In this document: in pieces, positions 16,941 through 25,452 of the stretch
Layout of the letters: each line of letters opens with the position of its first letter
Numbering within the stretch: the first letter of the stretch is position 1
NCBI RefSeq assembly: GCF_019972155.1
Contig: NZ_BOVL01000020.1
Span: 468,147 to 532,146 of the forward strand
Source: Bradyrhizobium sp. RD5-C2
GTDB taxonomy: Bacteria; Pseudomonadota; Alphaproteobacteria; Rhizobiales; Xanthobacteraceae
Length of the DNA stretch: 64,000 bases
Direction of reading: 5' to 3'
Notes under the pieces: model-generated
What the model saw: only the letters and a program-made list of their open reading frames with translations
Told to the model about the DNA's origin: nothing
Database searches by the model: none
Program-made: the position numbers and the translations under genes

Positions 16941-17927
16941 CTATGTTGCCCGGCGATAAAGCTCTGCGATGACAGGTGCGTCAGGCTCTACCAGCATGGA
17001 GACATCGTCGCAGCCGTCGGGGCCGAAATAGAATTCGGCATCCGGCGCCACGAGTCGCCATCGATGAGGTGCTGCGCCCGATCGCAGCCAGGCCCTGTTC
17101 GGAAGGAATATGCATACGCGGCCTGAGTACGGAGTGGGAATGTACCGCCGAAAGGCCGCCATCGCCGTGGATTTGAGCAGAGCTCTGCTGGCCAGCACCG
17201 GATCTGTCGTGACAGGCTCCTTGCGAACGAGGGGCATGAAGGCGCGCTCGCGAAGGCGACTGCCGAAATATCGGAGACGAGCGCCAAATGTCGGCAACTG
17301 CGCCATCGATCTCCGGACCGATCGGATCGTCCCCCAGACAGTGAAGTACAGCAGACGCAGCAGTTCCTGATGGGTAGTGGGGTGAAGAGGGCCAAAGAGA
17401 GCGACGCACGGAACGTCCGCTCCGCGCTTTGTGAGGATTTTGGCCAATTCGAAGGCTGTTGGACCGCCGGAGCAGTAACCAGCGATGATGTACGGACCGA
17501 CCGGCTGATATTGAACGATCTGGCGAGCGAAGTACTCGGCGATATCTTCGACGCGGTCCATCGGCTTGCTCTGCCCGTCGAAGCCAGGCGGTTGAAGTGC
17601 GTAGAACGGCTGATCGCCGCCCAGGTGCTTCGACAAGTCCGAGAACGAGAAGGGTGCTCCGACATGCCCCGGTACAGCGTAAATGGGTGTGCGTGATCCG
17701 CGCGACTGCAAGGGAATGATTGCAGGCTGTTGCGTGGCCGTGGCGGTGGCCATGTTCAGAAAGGCGATGATCTCACCCTTCCGCCCCTGCAATTGATCGC
17801 GAAGCTCCGCCGTCATCGCGCCAGCCGGCGCGCTGCACCGCAACCGATCGCCCTCGACCCAGACCTTGATGTCCTTGACCGCGAGGTCTGCAAGCAGTTC
17901 CGAAAACTGCGTCACGCGCGCTTGCAT
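16941..17927 (-). CDS. Thioesterase with N-terminal TubC-like docking domain
   Basis: This is a 328-residue, two-part protein. Residues about 8-58 (ELLADLAVKDIKVWVEGDRL, then APAGAMTAELRDQL) match the TubC-type docking domain used by NRPS subunits. The rest is an alpha/beta-hydrolase thioesterase. Its nucleophile elbow is GYCSGG with C152 where most have Ser. The usual catalytic His motif near the end (GxHFxML) reads GCDDVSML, so that His appears to be replaced by Asp. It would take the aminoacyl chain from the A-PCP protein encoded 56 bp downstream and hydrolyse, transfer or cyclise it. The substitutions are from eye alignment only. Confidence 0.85.
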   Translation of the reverse strand: MQARVTQFSELLADLAVKDIKVWVEGDRLRCSAPAGAMTAELRDQLQGRKGEIIAFLNMATATATQQPAIIPLQSRGSRTPIYAVPGHVGAPFSFSDLSKHLGGDQPFYALQPPGFDGQSKPMDRVEDIAEYFARQIVQYQPVGPYIIAGYCSGGPTAFELAKILTKRGADVPCVALFGPLHPTTHQELLRLLYFTVWGTIRSVRRSMAQLPTFGARLRYFGSRLRERAFMPLVRKEPVTTDPVLASRALLKSTAMAAFRRYIPTPYSGRVCIFLPNRAWLRSGAAPHRWRLVAPDAEFYFGPDGCDDVSMLVEPDAPVIAELYRRAT

Positions 17928-18078
17928 AGGCTATTCCCGTGTTCTCGACTGCGACCGCGAGGTGTCTCAAACGAGCGCGGCTTGGAGTGAACTTGCGTGC
18001 CCTTCCAGCAACTTGGCCGGGCTCCCCGCTATCCTCAGTGAATGATTACATCGCGGAAGCTCCAGTCCGGACGACCAT

Positions 18079-18912
18079 TCATTTCCGAACAACCACGCTC
18101 CCGAGATACCCCGTTTTGGGTATGAAACTTCGGACAACCCAATCCCTTTCGTCCGAGGAACTGGGGTATCCCAAGCCGCATCCCAGGCCCTTGGAAATAG
18201 CCTCCAGCCGGGTCCAACGCCGGAAGAAGCCTTCCAGCCGGTCGTCCGGACCGAGGGCAGCATAAGACTCGTAGTCGGAGGCGGAAAAGCACAGCGCAGC
18301 GATCTCGTCCGCTTCGGGCACGGGGAGAACTGCCTCGATGTCCACTCCGACCTCTCGCCCGGTCGAGAGGGCGACGACTGCCACGTCTCCGGATCGAGAG
18401 ACGCTGAAGTGCAAATTGCGCGAAGGCATGCGGTGAGAGAGCTGGGGCTTACCCAGCGGTCCATATTCCAGCTCGACATCGGACGGCGAGATTCCCAACC
18501 TGGAAGCGAGGATCTGGCGCAGCTGACCACGGCAAGCAACAAAGCGGCGGCGATCCCGCTCCGACTTCAACCCTTCAGCGCGTCTGCTTTCCGCTTCGCT
18601 GAGGAAGGCGCCTATCCCACGCACGACCTCCTGCTTCACATCGAGCATGCATGCGAGAACCTCCAAGCCATCACCCTCGAGAACCGGCGCCATGATCCCG
18701 GCCCTCAGCCCAACTCCTTCATCAAGGAAGCTCGGAAAGGACGCTGCTGGCTCCACAAGTGTCTGACTGACGTCGCATTCGGCGGGCGGCAACAATCGAG
18801 GCCCCGAGCAGGCGAAGGCAACGTGAAAATTCTGGCTCAAAGCCAACGCCCCACGAGCCCCGCCCGCGCCGGAAAATCGGGTAAGGTCGAGCTCAGGCCA
18901 GTCAAGCGTCAT
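18079..18912 (-). CDS. Sfp-type 4'-phosphopantetheinyl transferase
   Basis: This enzyme attaches phosphopantetheine from CoA to the carrier serine. The two Sfp/EntD motifs are VGVDIEAVLPV (metal-binding Asp and Glu) and FFRRWTRLEAISKGLGCG. Upstream, RRRFVACRGQLRQILASRLG and YGPLGKPQL are typical too. The start is uncertain: ATG 18912 gives 277 residues, a TTG at 19005 would give 308, and ATG 18693 would leave a 204-residue core, close to the family norm of about 220. It is the first gene of the presumed PPTase, thioesterase, A-PCP, dehydrogenase operon, 151 bp before the thioesterase, and is the natural activator of that carrier. Confidence 0.82.
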   Translation of the reverse strand: MTLDWPELDLTRFSGAGGARGALALSQNFHVAFACSGPRLLPPAECDVSQTLVEPAASFPSFLDEGVGLRAGIMAPVLEGDGLEVLACMLDVKQEVVRGIGAFLSEAESRRAEGLKSERDRRRFVACRGQLRQILASRLGISPSDVELEYGPLGKPQLSHRMPSRNLHFSVSRSGDVAVVALSTGREVGVDIEAVLPVPEADEIAALCFSASDYESYAALGPDDRLEGFFRRWTRLEAISKGLGCGLGYPSSSDERDWVVRSFIPKTGYLGSVVVRK

Positions 18913-19414
18913 ACCTGGATTCCGATCGCAGGAGCGCTCGTGCGCACCGGAGCATTCCTTCTGGAGCGGCGGCTCCCGTTCACGCGGATTTCTTCGATTG
19001 AACAATCACGTAAGCGCGAAGACAAGGAGCCCTGATGGATATTTAGATGTATGGACGGCTACATCAAAAGACCTAGGCCCCCTGACGTTCATACGCTTTG
19101 GCTCCCTGCCTAATTGTCGCGCTGACGGAGTTCGCGTGCCGCCTCGATCAGTGTCTGTCTTGGGCTATGTCTGTCTTGGGCTAGTCACGCCGGAAAGACT
19201 CGATCGATCTCGACATGGCCCATTTGGGGCATGCCCTGGGACAAAGCGTGCGCGCGAGGGAGCAGTTGCGATGCGATGGACATTGAATGGCGCCATCGCC
19301 GGTCAAGCACAAACCAATGCGGTGAAGCTGCGCTTCCCGTCACCGGTCAGCCAACACACCGTGCGCCCGAGCGCCAGGTCGGTTGATATCGTCCTAAGTC
19401 AAAGAGGTTGCGTG
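18913..19414. other. Intergenic between PPTase and LuxR genes
   Basis: About 500 bp with no recognised gene (the right part is certain; up to 90 bp at the left could be PPTase N-terminus). It holds a perfect 16-bp tandem duplication at 19152-19183 and probably the promoter of the PPTase operon. Confidence 0.45.
19152..19183. repeat. 16-bp unit repeated twice in tandem
   Basis: The unit TGTCTGTCTTGGGCTA occurs twice head to tail without mismatch. It is too short to assign a role; replication slippage is the simple explanation. Confidence 0.8.
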
Positions 19415-20068
19415 CTAATCGGAAGACAAGCCGCTTTGCCCTGCGTATGAGACCGCGAGCGTAGCAAGAGCTGTCCTGTTGCCGATCTCGAGCTTGCGAA
19501 AGATGTGGTGGAGATGAACCTTGATGGTGCCGTCAGCTACCTTCAAACGACGGCCAATCTCCTTGTTTGACAATCCCTCCGATACCAGACGCATGATCTG
19601 ACGCTCCCGGTCCGTCAGTACGGCAAGATGCTTCTCTAAAATCGCGGACTGCCGAGAAGAGATAGCGACCTCGCTCGAAGGCGCAGGCAGCATCCTGTGG
19701 CCGTCGGCGACCTGCCGCAATGTCTGCAAAAGAGTTTCGGGCTCCTCGTCATGCAGGATAACGCCAAAGGCGCCGACTTCCGCCAACATGGTGAGGTCGC
19801 GATCCTCAACGGAGGTTGCGAGGAACACGAGCCGGACAGCAGGAGTCCGGAAATTTGCGATAACGTGCAATGCCTGCCCAAAAATGTCAGGCATCGATAT
19901 GTCCAGAATGGCGATGTCGGGCACGAGCGCGCGAATTGCATTGAAGCAACTCGCGCTATCGCTGCATCGAGCAGCAACCCTGAAATCACGTTCTGCTTCC
20001 AGCAGACAGTTCAGACCCAGTAAGACAACGGGATATCTGCTAGCAATGACCACACGACTGAAATGCAT
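19415..20068 (-). CDS. LuxR/NarL-type regulator with atypical receiver
   Basis: This 217-residue protein has a response-regulator-like N-terminus and a C-terminal LuxR helix-turn-helix (LTDRERQIMRLVSEGLSNKEIG, then VKVHLHHIFRKL). The receiver keeps a central Asp (IAILDISMPD). It lacks the acidic pair expected near residue 10 (it reads VIASRYPVV) and the conserved Lys (ILHDEEP). Phosphorylation is therefore doubtful, and it may be controlled by expression or by a ligand. It lies downstream of the PPTase start on the same strand and is divergent from another LuxR gene at 20535. It may govern the NRPS-like operon or the polysaccharide region; the sequence does not say which. Confidence 0.85.
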   Translation of the reverse strand: MHFSRVVIASRYPVVLLGLNCLLEAERDFRVAARCSDSASCFNAIRALVPDIAILDISMPDIFGQALHVIANFRTPAVRLVFLATSVEDRDLTMLAEVGAFGVILHDEEPETLLQTLRQVADGHRMLPAPSSEVAISSRQSAILEKHLAVLTDRERQIMRLVSEGLSNKEIGRRLKVADGTIKVHLHHIFRKLEIGNRTALATLAVSYAGQSGLSSD

Positions 20069-20534
20069 TTCCCGCCAATCCTCAGTCCCCCCAGTTCAAA
20101 TCGGCACCCAATATCGCTCCAAGCTACTTCACTTTGAGGCATTCAAGTCAAATTTTCTCATCGCGGGTATGCCGAAATCCGGCAGTTTTACAATCTTAAA
20201 TAGCATCATGGGATCGACGCAGCCTTAAACGAGCGCTGTTCGACAAGTCTGCGGAAGAAGCCCGTCGAAATACGGGGATAATATTACGGGCGACATTCCA
20301 AGGACTGTCTATAACCAACGGTATATAGGGATATTGGGGATTAGCATCTAATATTAGTAAATCTTTTGACGCATGCTCAGGGCTTTTTTCGCCCCAGATT
20401 TCAGTCCAAGCGACCGTAATCTGAAGAAGCAATTTCAATGCGTCGCGATGTTTTGGCTTGGCAAGCCATTCAAGAAACGAGTCGGATTAAACCGATGAGC
20501 CTGTTTCATATTTTGTAGCGTCCAGGAGAGTTCC
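20069..20534. other. AT-rich divergent intergenic region between two LuxR genes
   Basis: This 466-bp gap is clearly richer in A+T than its surroundings, especially 20260-20380, which contains short palindromes such as TAATATTA. Open frames exist on the minus strand (an 80-codon one from a TTG at 20438) but lack support. It probably carries both promoters and operator sites. Confidence 0.5.
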
Positions 20535-21458
20535 ATGAGACGACAATATTCTTTTTCTATTGTGCTTGGTGGCGAAAACAGTCTTCGGAAAGAGGGTCTC
20601 GCCAGAATTCTAAACTCCGAAAATTTTCAAGTCTTTGCTTCAATCTCCGATGTTGACGATTTGCCTGGCAAGGTCAATGTCGGAAGCGCTGCAACCTGTC
20701 CGCCACTGTTCCTGGTGGTTCACAGCGGCGATGATTTCGGACCCACAATCGAGCAGATCGAGTGTTTCAAGCGCCGTCACGCGGACGGACGCATTGCCGT
20801 CGTTGCAGATCACTACCGACTGAGCGAGTTGACTGCGGCGATCCGAGCCGGCGTCACCGGCTATTTCATCGACGTGATGAACTGCGATGCATTCATCAAG
20901 TCCATCGAGCTCGTCATGATGGGCGGAACGGTGTTTCCGACCGACTTCTTGACGTCCGCTCTTGATATCGAAAAGCGCGACGCGGACGGTGTTCCTCCAC
21001 GCCTCGATGACAGTCATGCCGTGACGGGCGCGGACAACAGGCTCGCACAGCAGCTTTCGCCGCGAGAAATCTCCATTCTCCAGTGTCTGATCGAAGGCGA
21101 TTCCAACAAGTGCATCGCGCGCAAGATCGACATCGCGGAAGCTACGGTGAAGGTTCACATCAAGGCGATCCTCCGCAAGATTCGTGTTCAGAACAGAACA
21201 CAGGCGGCGATCTGGGGGCTGAACCATCGGCCTACAGCTCGGCCATCAAACGGGCCGACGACGTACCCGGCGGCTGACGCAACCGAACGCCTCCTCCCGC
21301 CAAGACGAGAACTTCCGAAAATCGCGAGGACAGGCCGGCCCGCGCCGATCGGTTCAATCGACCATGCGGTAAACTACTTCGAAGTGCCTCTTGCGAACGG
21401 CCACGCCCGCAAGGATATCGGTTCGAAGGCCGAAGGGGCGATCCGACTGCGGAAATAG
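20535..21458 (+). CDS. LuxR-type regulator with degenerate receiver
   Basis: This 307-residue protein has an N-terminal receiver-like domain (FSIVLGGENSLRKEGLARIL), a LuxR helix-turn-helix around residues 175-235 (LSPREISILQCLIEGDSNKC, then VKVHIKAILRKIRVQNRTQA), and a basic, probably disordered tail of about 70 residues. The strand that normally holds the phospho-Asp reads PPLFLVVHSGDD, so the site is missing. The AGGAGAG ribosome site before ATG 20535 is good. It precedes galE by 221 bp. Such regulators are often found next to exopolysaccharide genes in rhizobia, so control of the downstream region is plausible. Confidence 0.85.
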   Translation: MRRQYSFSIVLGGENSLRKEGLARILNSENFQVFASISDVDDLPGKVNVGSAATCPPLFLVVHSGDDFGPTIEQIECFKRRHADGRIAVVADHYRLSELTAAIRAGVTGYFIDVMNCDAFIKSIELVMMGGTVFPTDFLTSALDIEKRDADGVPPRLDDSHAVTGADNRLAQQLSPREISILQCLIEGDSNKCIARKIDIAEATVKVHIKAILRKIRVQNRTQAAIWGLNHRPTARPSNGPTTYPAADATERLLPPRRELPKIARTGRPAPIGSIDHAVNYFEVPLANGHARKDIGSKAEGAIRLRK

Positions 21459-21679
21459 CCGAAATCGGTTCGGCCACCCACCGCGAAGCTTTCGGCCGGA
21501 CATCTCGAGCCGGAGTTCGTGCCGCATCGACGGATGCGGCACCCATCGATGTGGCGATCGGCACCGTTGGTGCCGGCCGCTTTGGTCTCAGCGCAAACGC
21601 TTGACGCGGACGTTGCCAGGACAACTGCCAATACCTGGTGATCGTGCGCGGGCAGACGCGGAATGGAAATGGAATCAGA

Positions 21680-22690
21680 ATGATCCTGTTGACCGGAGGC
21701 GCCGGCTATATCGGGTCACACATCGCGGTCGCCCTACTCGACTCCGGGCTGGATGTCGTTGCGGTCGACAATCTCTGCAACAGCAATCGTGCATCGCTCG
21801 AACGGGTGCAGGCCATCTGCGGGCGATCGCTCGTATTCCGGCACATCGATATCTGCGACGAGGAGGCGGTTTACGAGATCCTGCGCACGCACGGCGTGAC
21901 CGCGGTCGTTCACCTCGCCGGGCTCAAGGCGGTCGGTGAGTCCAGCGCTCAACCCATGACGTACTACCAAAACAACGTTGTTGGGACGATGCGGCTGGTG
22001 TCGGCGATGTCGCGTGCCGATGTGAAAACGCTGGTCTTCAGTTCCTCCGCAACGGTTTATGGCACGCCCGCATACCTGCCGCTGGACGAGAAGCATCCCG
22101 TAGGCCCAATAAATCCGTATGGCCGCACAAAGTATTTTGTCGAAGAGATTCTGAGGGATCTCCATGGGTCCGACAACGATTGGCGGATCGCCATCCTGCG
22201 CTATTTCAATCCGGTTGGCGCCCACGAAAGCGGGCTCATCGGAGAAGACCCGCTCGGCGTGCCCAACAATCTGTTGCCGCTTGTGGCGCAGGTCGCCATC
22301 GGGCGACGTGAGAAGCTGCACGTGTGGGGAGATGACTACGATACTCCGGATGGCACCGGCATCCGCGACTTTATCCATGTCGTCGATCTTGCGTCCGGAC
22401 ATCTGAGCGCCTTGAGCGAGCTGAGGCAACCCGGCGTTGTCACCATCAATCTCGGAACGGGAAGCGGCAGCAGCGTCCTGGAGGTGATCAAGACGTTCGA
22501 GACCGTGAGTGACCGGTCAGTTCCGTACGTGATCGACAAACGCAGGGGCGGCGATGTCGCCACCTGTTACGCGGATCCGACACTCGCCAAGAATCTGCTA
22601 GGCTGGACCTCACAGCGATCGCTCACACAGATGTGCACCGATCACTGGCGCTGGCAGAAGCAGAACCCGAATGGCTATCGCGGCAGCTAG
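21680..22690 (+). CDS. galE: UDP-glucose 4-epimerase
   Basis: This 336-residue extended SDR has the NAD-binding GGAGYIGSH at residues 6-14, the catalytic Ser region (VFSSSATVYG) and YGRTKYFVEE with the YxxxK pair. Also present are ILRYFNPVGAHESGLIGEDP and DGTGIRDFIHVVDLA, both characteristic of GalE. It interconverts UDP-glucose and UDP-galactose (or the N-acetyl forms) and so supplies galactose units for polysaccharide. Start 21680 is chosen because the nucleotide-binding strand should begin right at the N-terminus (MILLTGGAGY). Confidence 0.92.
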   Translation: MILLTGGAGYIGSHIAVALLDSGLDVVAVDNLCNSNRASLERVQAICGRSLVFRHIDICDEEAVYEILRTHGVTAVVHLAGLKAVGESSAQPMTYYQNNVVGTMRLVSAMSRADVKTLVFSSSATVYGTPAYLPLDEKHPVGPINPYGRTKYFVEEILRDLHGSDNDWRIAILRYFNPVGAHESGLIGEDPLGVPNNLLPLVAQVAIGRREKLHVWGDDYDTPDGTGIRDFIHVVDLASGHLSALSELRQPGVVTINLGTGSGSSVLEVIKTFETVSDRSVPYVIDKRRGGDVATCYADPTLAKNLLGWTSQRSLTQMCTDHWRWQKQNPNGYRGS

Positions 22691-22963
22691 ACGGCAAGCG
22701 ACGGTTCGGCCGGATGGTCGGACTGCCCTCACCTCCTCCAGGCGCGCGACAGCGGCCTGACGGAGGCGGCCAATGGCCACAAACAACATTTCCGGGGGAG
22801 TTTGTCTGCCGGCGACAAGAACGAGCCAGCGAGCGCCGCAGGCGCGACTACGCCATCTCGGAATTGAGCCGTAGCTTACCTCGTGATTTAGGCCAGACCT
22901 GTCCAGCCGCCGGCCCCTGCCCTGATCCGCAGCAGATCATGGGCGCGTCGAGGCCAAGATACC

Positions 22964-23143
22964 TCATTTTGAGTTTCGGCGTGTTTCGATGAGTTCGCAA
23001 ACGACGCTGCACGACCACGCTGCGCCGGTGAAGCGGTTGATGACTATTGCAGTGCTGAGGCCTGAACTCGACACTGAATAGACGCCGCCGCTCAGAAGCC
23101 CTGCGATTACGATCGCGAGTGCGATGATAGCCAGTCGATCCAC
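22964..23143 (-). CDS. Small membrane protein (59 aa, GTG start)
   Basis: A GTG at 23143 is preceded by a GGAGAGG ribosome site and opens a 59-residue frame. The protein starts with a hydrophobic helix (LAIIALAIVIAGLLSGGVYS), then STAIVINRFTGAAWSCSVVC, and ends in a polar tail. One N-terminal transmembrane segment followed by a small domain with two cysteines is predicted. I believe similar NRFTG-containing short proteins occur in other Bradyrhizobium genomes. No function is known. It stands alone downstream of galE on the opposite strand. Confidence 0.6.
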   Translation of the reverse strand: MDRLAIIALAIVIAGLLSGGVYSVSSSGLSTAIVINRFTGAAWSCSVVCELIETRRNSK

Positions 23144-23696
23144 AATCCTCTCCAGGGATGCTCCAGGTCAACAGCGAGGTTTGACTGCTTTCGGGAAGTT
23201 TTGCTGACCTAATATGCGGTACTCATTTTGGTAATCGAAGATCACGTACTGAAAGGACGCCGAACAACGCGGTGGGACCGCTGGGAAAAGCGCTTCACTT
23301 GCTGCGTGTCGCCCGCCAATATTTTGCTTCGATATCGCCTTAGGCCCTTGCTGTTTCGCCTCGCGAAAAACTGAACAACGCTTCAAGGACCGCTCGTGCC
23401 GGCACGACCACCGGTTCAGGCGCAGCTACCTTTGTAAGCGGATCCCGGGAAGGCGCTCGCAGACCAATGGAGCCACTCTCGAACATTCGAGCCCGTCAGG
23501 ACGGGCGGATCGACATCGAGGAGATCAACGGCCAATGCTTCACTAGAACGAAGTGACACAGGCCGAACCTCGGGCCGGCCTGGGGTACGCAAAAAGATCA
23601 CGCGGCTCGAATGCCGCGAGAGCGCGGTCTCACATGCGAACCCGTTCGGCCAAGGACGACCGATTTGCCCGAGGTGTCACGTAGGAGAACGCGCCT
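23144..23696. other. Intergenic, no gene recognised
   Basis: About 550 bp between the small membrane protein and the first lyase gene. A 61-codon minus-strand frame at 23416-23601 has no convincing ribosome site. Nothing else stands out. Confidence 0.45.
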
Positions 23697-23717
23697 CGCG
23701 CAGATGAACCCTGCGCG
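23697..23717 (-). terminator. Hairpin after the first lyase gene
   Basis: Arms CGCGCAG and CTGCGCG pair perfectly around a 7-base loop, 14 bp beyond the stop at 23731. No clear U-run follows, so it may be a weak terminator or an mRNA-end stabiliser. Confidence 0.4.
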
Positions 23718-23730
23718 GACCGGCAGTCCT

Positions 23731-24978
23731 TTAGCTCTGAGGCTTGGTCAGGAACGAGTTCTGCGTCCAAGCCGAGCCGCTCATGGCTACGGCGATCATA
23801 CCGCCATTGGCCCCACCCGAGCTACCCGCCAGATACTGGTTCAGCAGCGCATAGCTGTTGCCTGCCTGAGACGCGGCGGCCGAGCCTTGATCTCCCCACC
23901 AATTGGTCGTCTGCGGCGCGGCGGTTGCCAGCCCATCGGTGTCAAATCCGAAGCGCGAAAAATCCAGGCTTGGCGGGCTTGCTGCGCTTGCGCTGGCCGC
24001 CGGCGCCGACCAGCCGGACGCCGATGTCGGCGCCAGTCCCATCGCTCCCATGGCGCCCATCGCTCCCATGGCGCCTAGGACGCTGGGGTCGGCCGTCGTG
24101 ACAGTCGCCGCCGGGCTCACGACCGCGGTCGCAGGCGAAGTGGTGGCCTGCGTCATAGCCGGCGTGACAATGGTGGTCGGGGTGGTGGTCGCAGTTGGGG
24201 TGGTGGTTGGGTCGGTCGTGGTGCCCGCGGTTGGCTGTGTCGGAGTTGATGGCGACGTGACGGTCGCTGACGATCCCGTCAACAGCGTCATGTTTCGGTA
24301 GTCAACGGCGACGGTCTCGGGCGCCGTCGACCGATAGATTCCGTATTCCCAATTGGTCGCCTGCCCATAGCCCAGGGGGCCGCTGTAGTTCACGACCTGT
24401 GTCCCGTTGATCGAGACCTTCAAATAGCCGCCACCGGTGTTCGAAACGTCGGCCTGAATTTGGATATTGTTGTACACGCCCGTCTGGATCGGATTGGGGT
24501 CAGTCCAGAGCGTGAGCATCTGCACATTGCCGGCCCCGTTGCTCGGGTTCTGACCCGGCTGGACATATCTCGCGACAACCTGCAGATGATTGCCGACAAG
24601 CTGGATCGCAAACGGCGGCGAGGTGCCCACGCCGCTCGCGTTATCATCATTGTGCATCTGTCCGACGATGAACCAGCCATCTGCCGTATTCGTAAATGAC
24701 CCGTTGGCGCCATTTGCCTCCACCATGAACTGATAGTTCAGGCTGAGCGGAGTGCCGCCGGGGATGTTGCCCGCGCCCGAAACCTCGGAGCGGTCGACAG
24801 ACGAGCTGTCGTACCAGGCATGATCGCCTTGCTGGACCTGGAAGCGCAGGGTTTGCGCGTCAGGACTGGTCAGGCTGTAGCTCGTGCTCGCATCCTGCAC
24901 TCCGTAAACGTCGCCACCGATCGAAAACCTCGTCATCGGTGTGGAAGAAAATGATGTGATTGTCCCGGTCGTATCCAA
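23731..24978 (-). CDS. Polysaccharide lyase-like protein, type I secretion candidate (copy 1)
   Basis: This 415-residue protein has no signal peptide. Residues about 1-235 form a beta-rich domain resembling the heparin-lyase-I-like / glucuronan-type polysaccharide lyases (LRFQVQQGDHAWYD, SSVDRSEVSG, GWFIVGQMHND, LWTDPNPIQTGVYNNI). A Thr/Pro/Ala-rich linker follows, with MGA repeats. The last ~45 residues (YALLNQYLAGSSG ... WTQNSFLTKP) are nearly the same as in copy 2 and probably form the type I secretion signal. The start is a TTG at 24978: in both copies GGAGG precedes the same TTG. A shared regulatory block lies 195 bp upstream. It probably cuts the cell's own exopolysaccharide; that is inference. 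Confidence 0.82.
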   Translation of the reverse strand: MDTTGTITSFSSTPMTRFSIGGDVYGVQDASTSYSLTSPDAQTLRFQVQQGDHAWYDSSSVDRSEVSGAGNIPGGTPLSLNYQFMVEANGANGSFTNTADGWFIVGQMHNDDNASGVGTSPPFAIQLVGNHLQVVARYVQPGQNPSNGAGNVQMLTLWTDPNPIQTGVYNNIQIQADVSNTGGGYLKVSINGTQVVNYSGPLGYGQATNWEYGIYRSTAPETVAVDYRNMTLLTGSSATVTSPSTPTQPTAGTTTDPTTTPTATTTPTTIVTPAMTQATTSPATAVVSPAATVTTADPSVLGAMGAMGAMGAMGLAPTSASGWSAPAASASAASPPSLDFSRFGFDTDGLATAAPQTTNWWGDQGSAAASQAGNSYALLNQYLAGSSGGANGGMIAVAMSGSAWTQNSFLTKPQS

Positions 24979-24980
24979 TT
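24271..24980 (-). repeat. Duplicated ~710-bp block, copy 1
   Basis: This stretch, covering the N-terminal two thirds of the lyase gene and its ribosome site, matches 36970-37680 in the same orientation with only scattered differences. It points to a recent duplication or gene conversion. Confidence 0.85.
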
Positions 24981-25057
24981 CAGACCTCCGTGGGTCGCAG
25001 AGATTGTTCTCTTTTGACGCTTACAAGGAAATTCCACTGCCACGCATCACGAAGGCG

Positions 25058-25203
25058 CGCGACATACCACGCGCTCACGACACCTTGTGCCGCGAGCAGA
25101 TTTCCGATGCAGCCCGAGGACCGCCAACACGTTCCGTTGCAGTGGGATTGCCCCCCAACTGCTAAGCTCGATTTGGTTAATTAGGGAGTATGGCAAAAAA
25201 AAT
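25058..25203 (-). promoter_or_regulatory. Shared upstream blocks, copy A (lyase 1)
   Basis: Block 1 (CGCGACATAC, 25058-25067) lies 80 bp before the start. Block 2 (25151-25203) has TTGGTTAA at 25173 and ATGGCAAAAAAA downstream of it on the plus strand; it lies about 195 bp before the start. The same two blocks precede the ABC transporter gene and lyase 2 at similar distances. Confidence 0.6.
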
Positions 25204-25452
25204 GAGCTAGCATGGCGACAATGAGAAGCGCGGCTGATGCCTGCCGTTAGGCTAAAATTCCGCGGATAACCGAGCGGCCCGAGCATTTCCCGCGGTGGCC
25301 GGAGCCAGCGCTGGAGCGAGCTCAAGAGCGGGATCCACACTCTGCCATGTCGGCGCTGTGATCGCCTTGGAATAACGTCGGCCGCGACATGTCGTGTCGC
25401 TGTGGTGTCCCCTCGCCGACGGTCGTACGCCTGCATCGCAGCGTCGTCCGGG

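Noticed and set aside
20196..20438. 80-codon minus-strand frame in the LuxR intergenic region
   Set aside because: It starts at TTG without a ribosome site, in AT-rich DNA expected to hold promoters; no family features.
24040..24080. Short tandem repeat that might have been a CRISPR or minisatellite
   Set aside because: It encodes the MGA repeats of the lyase linker in frame, so it is a coding repeat.
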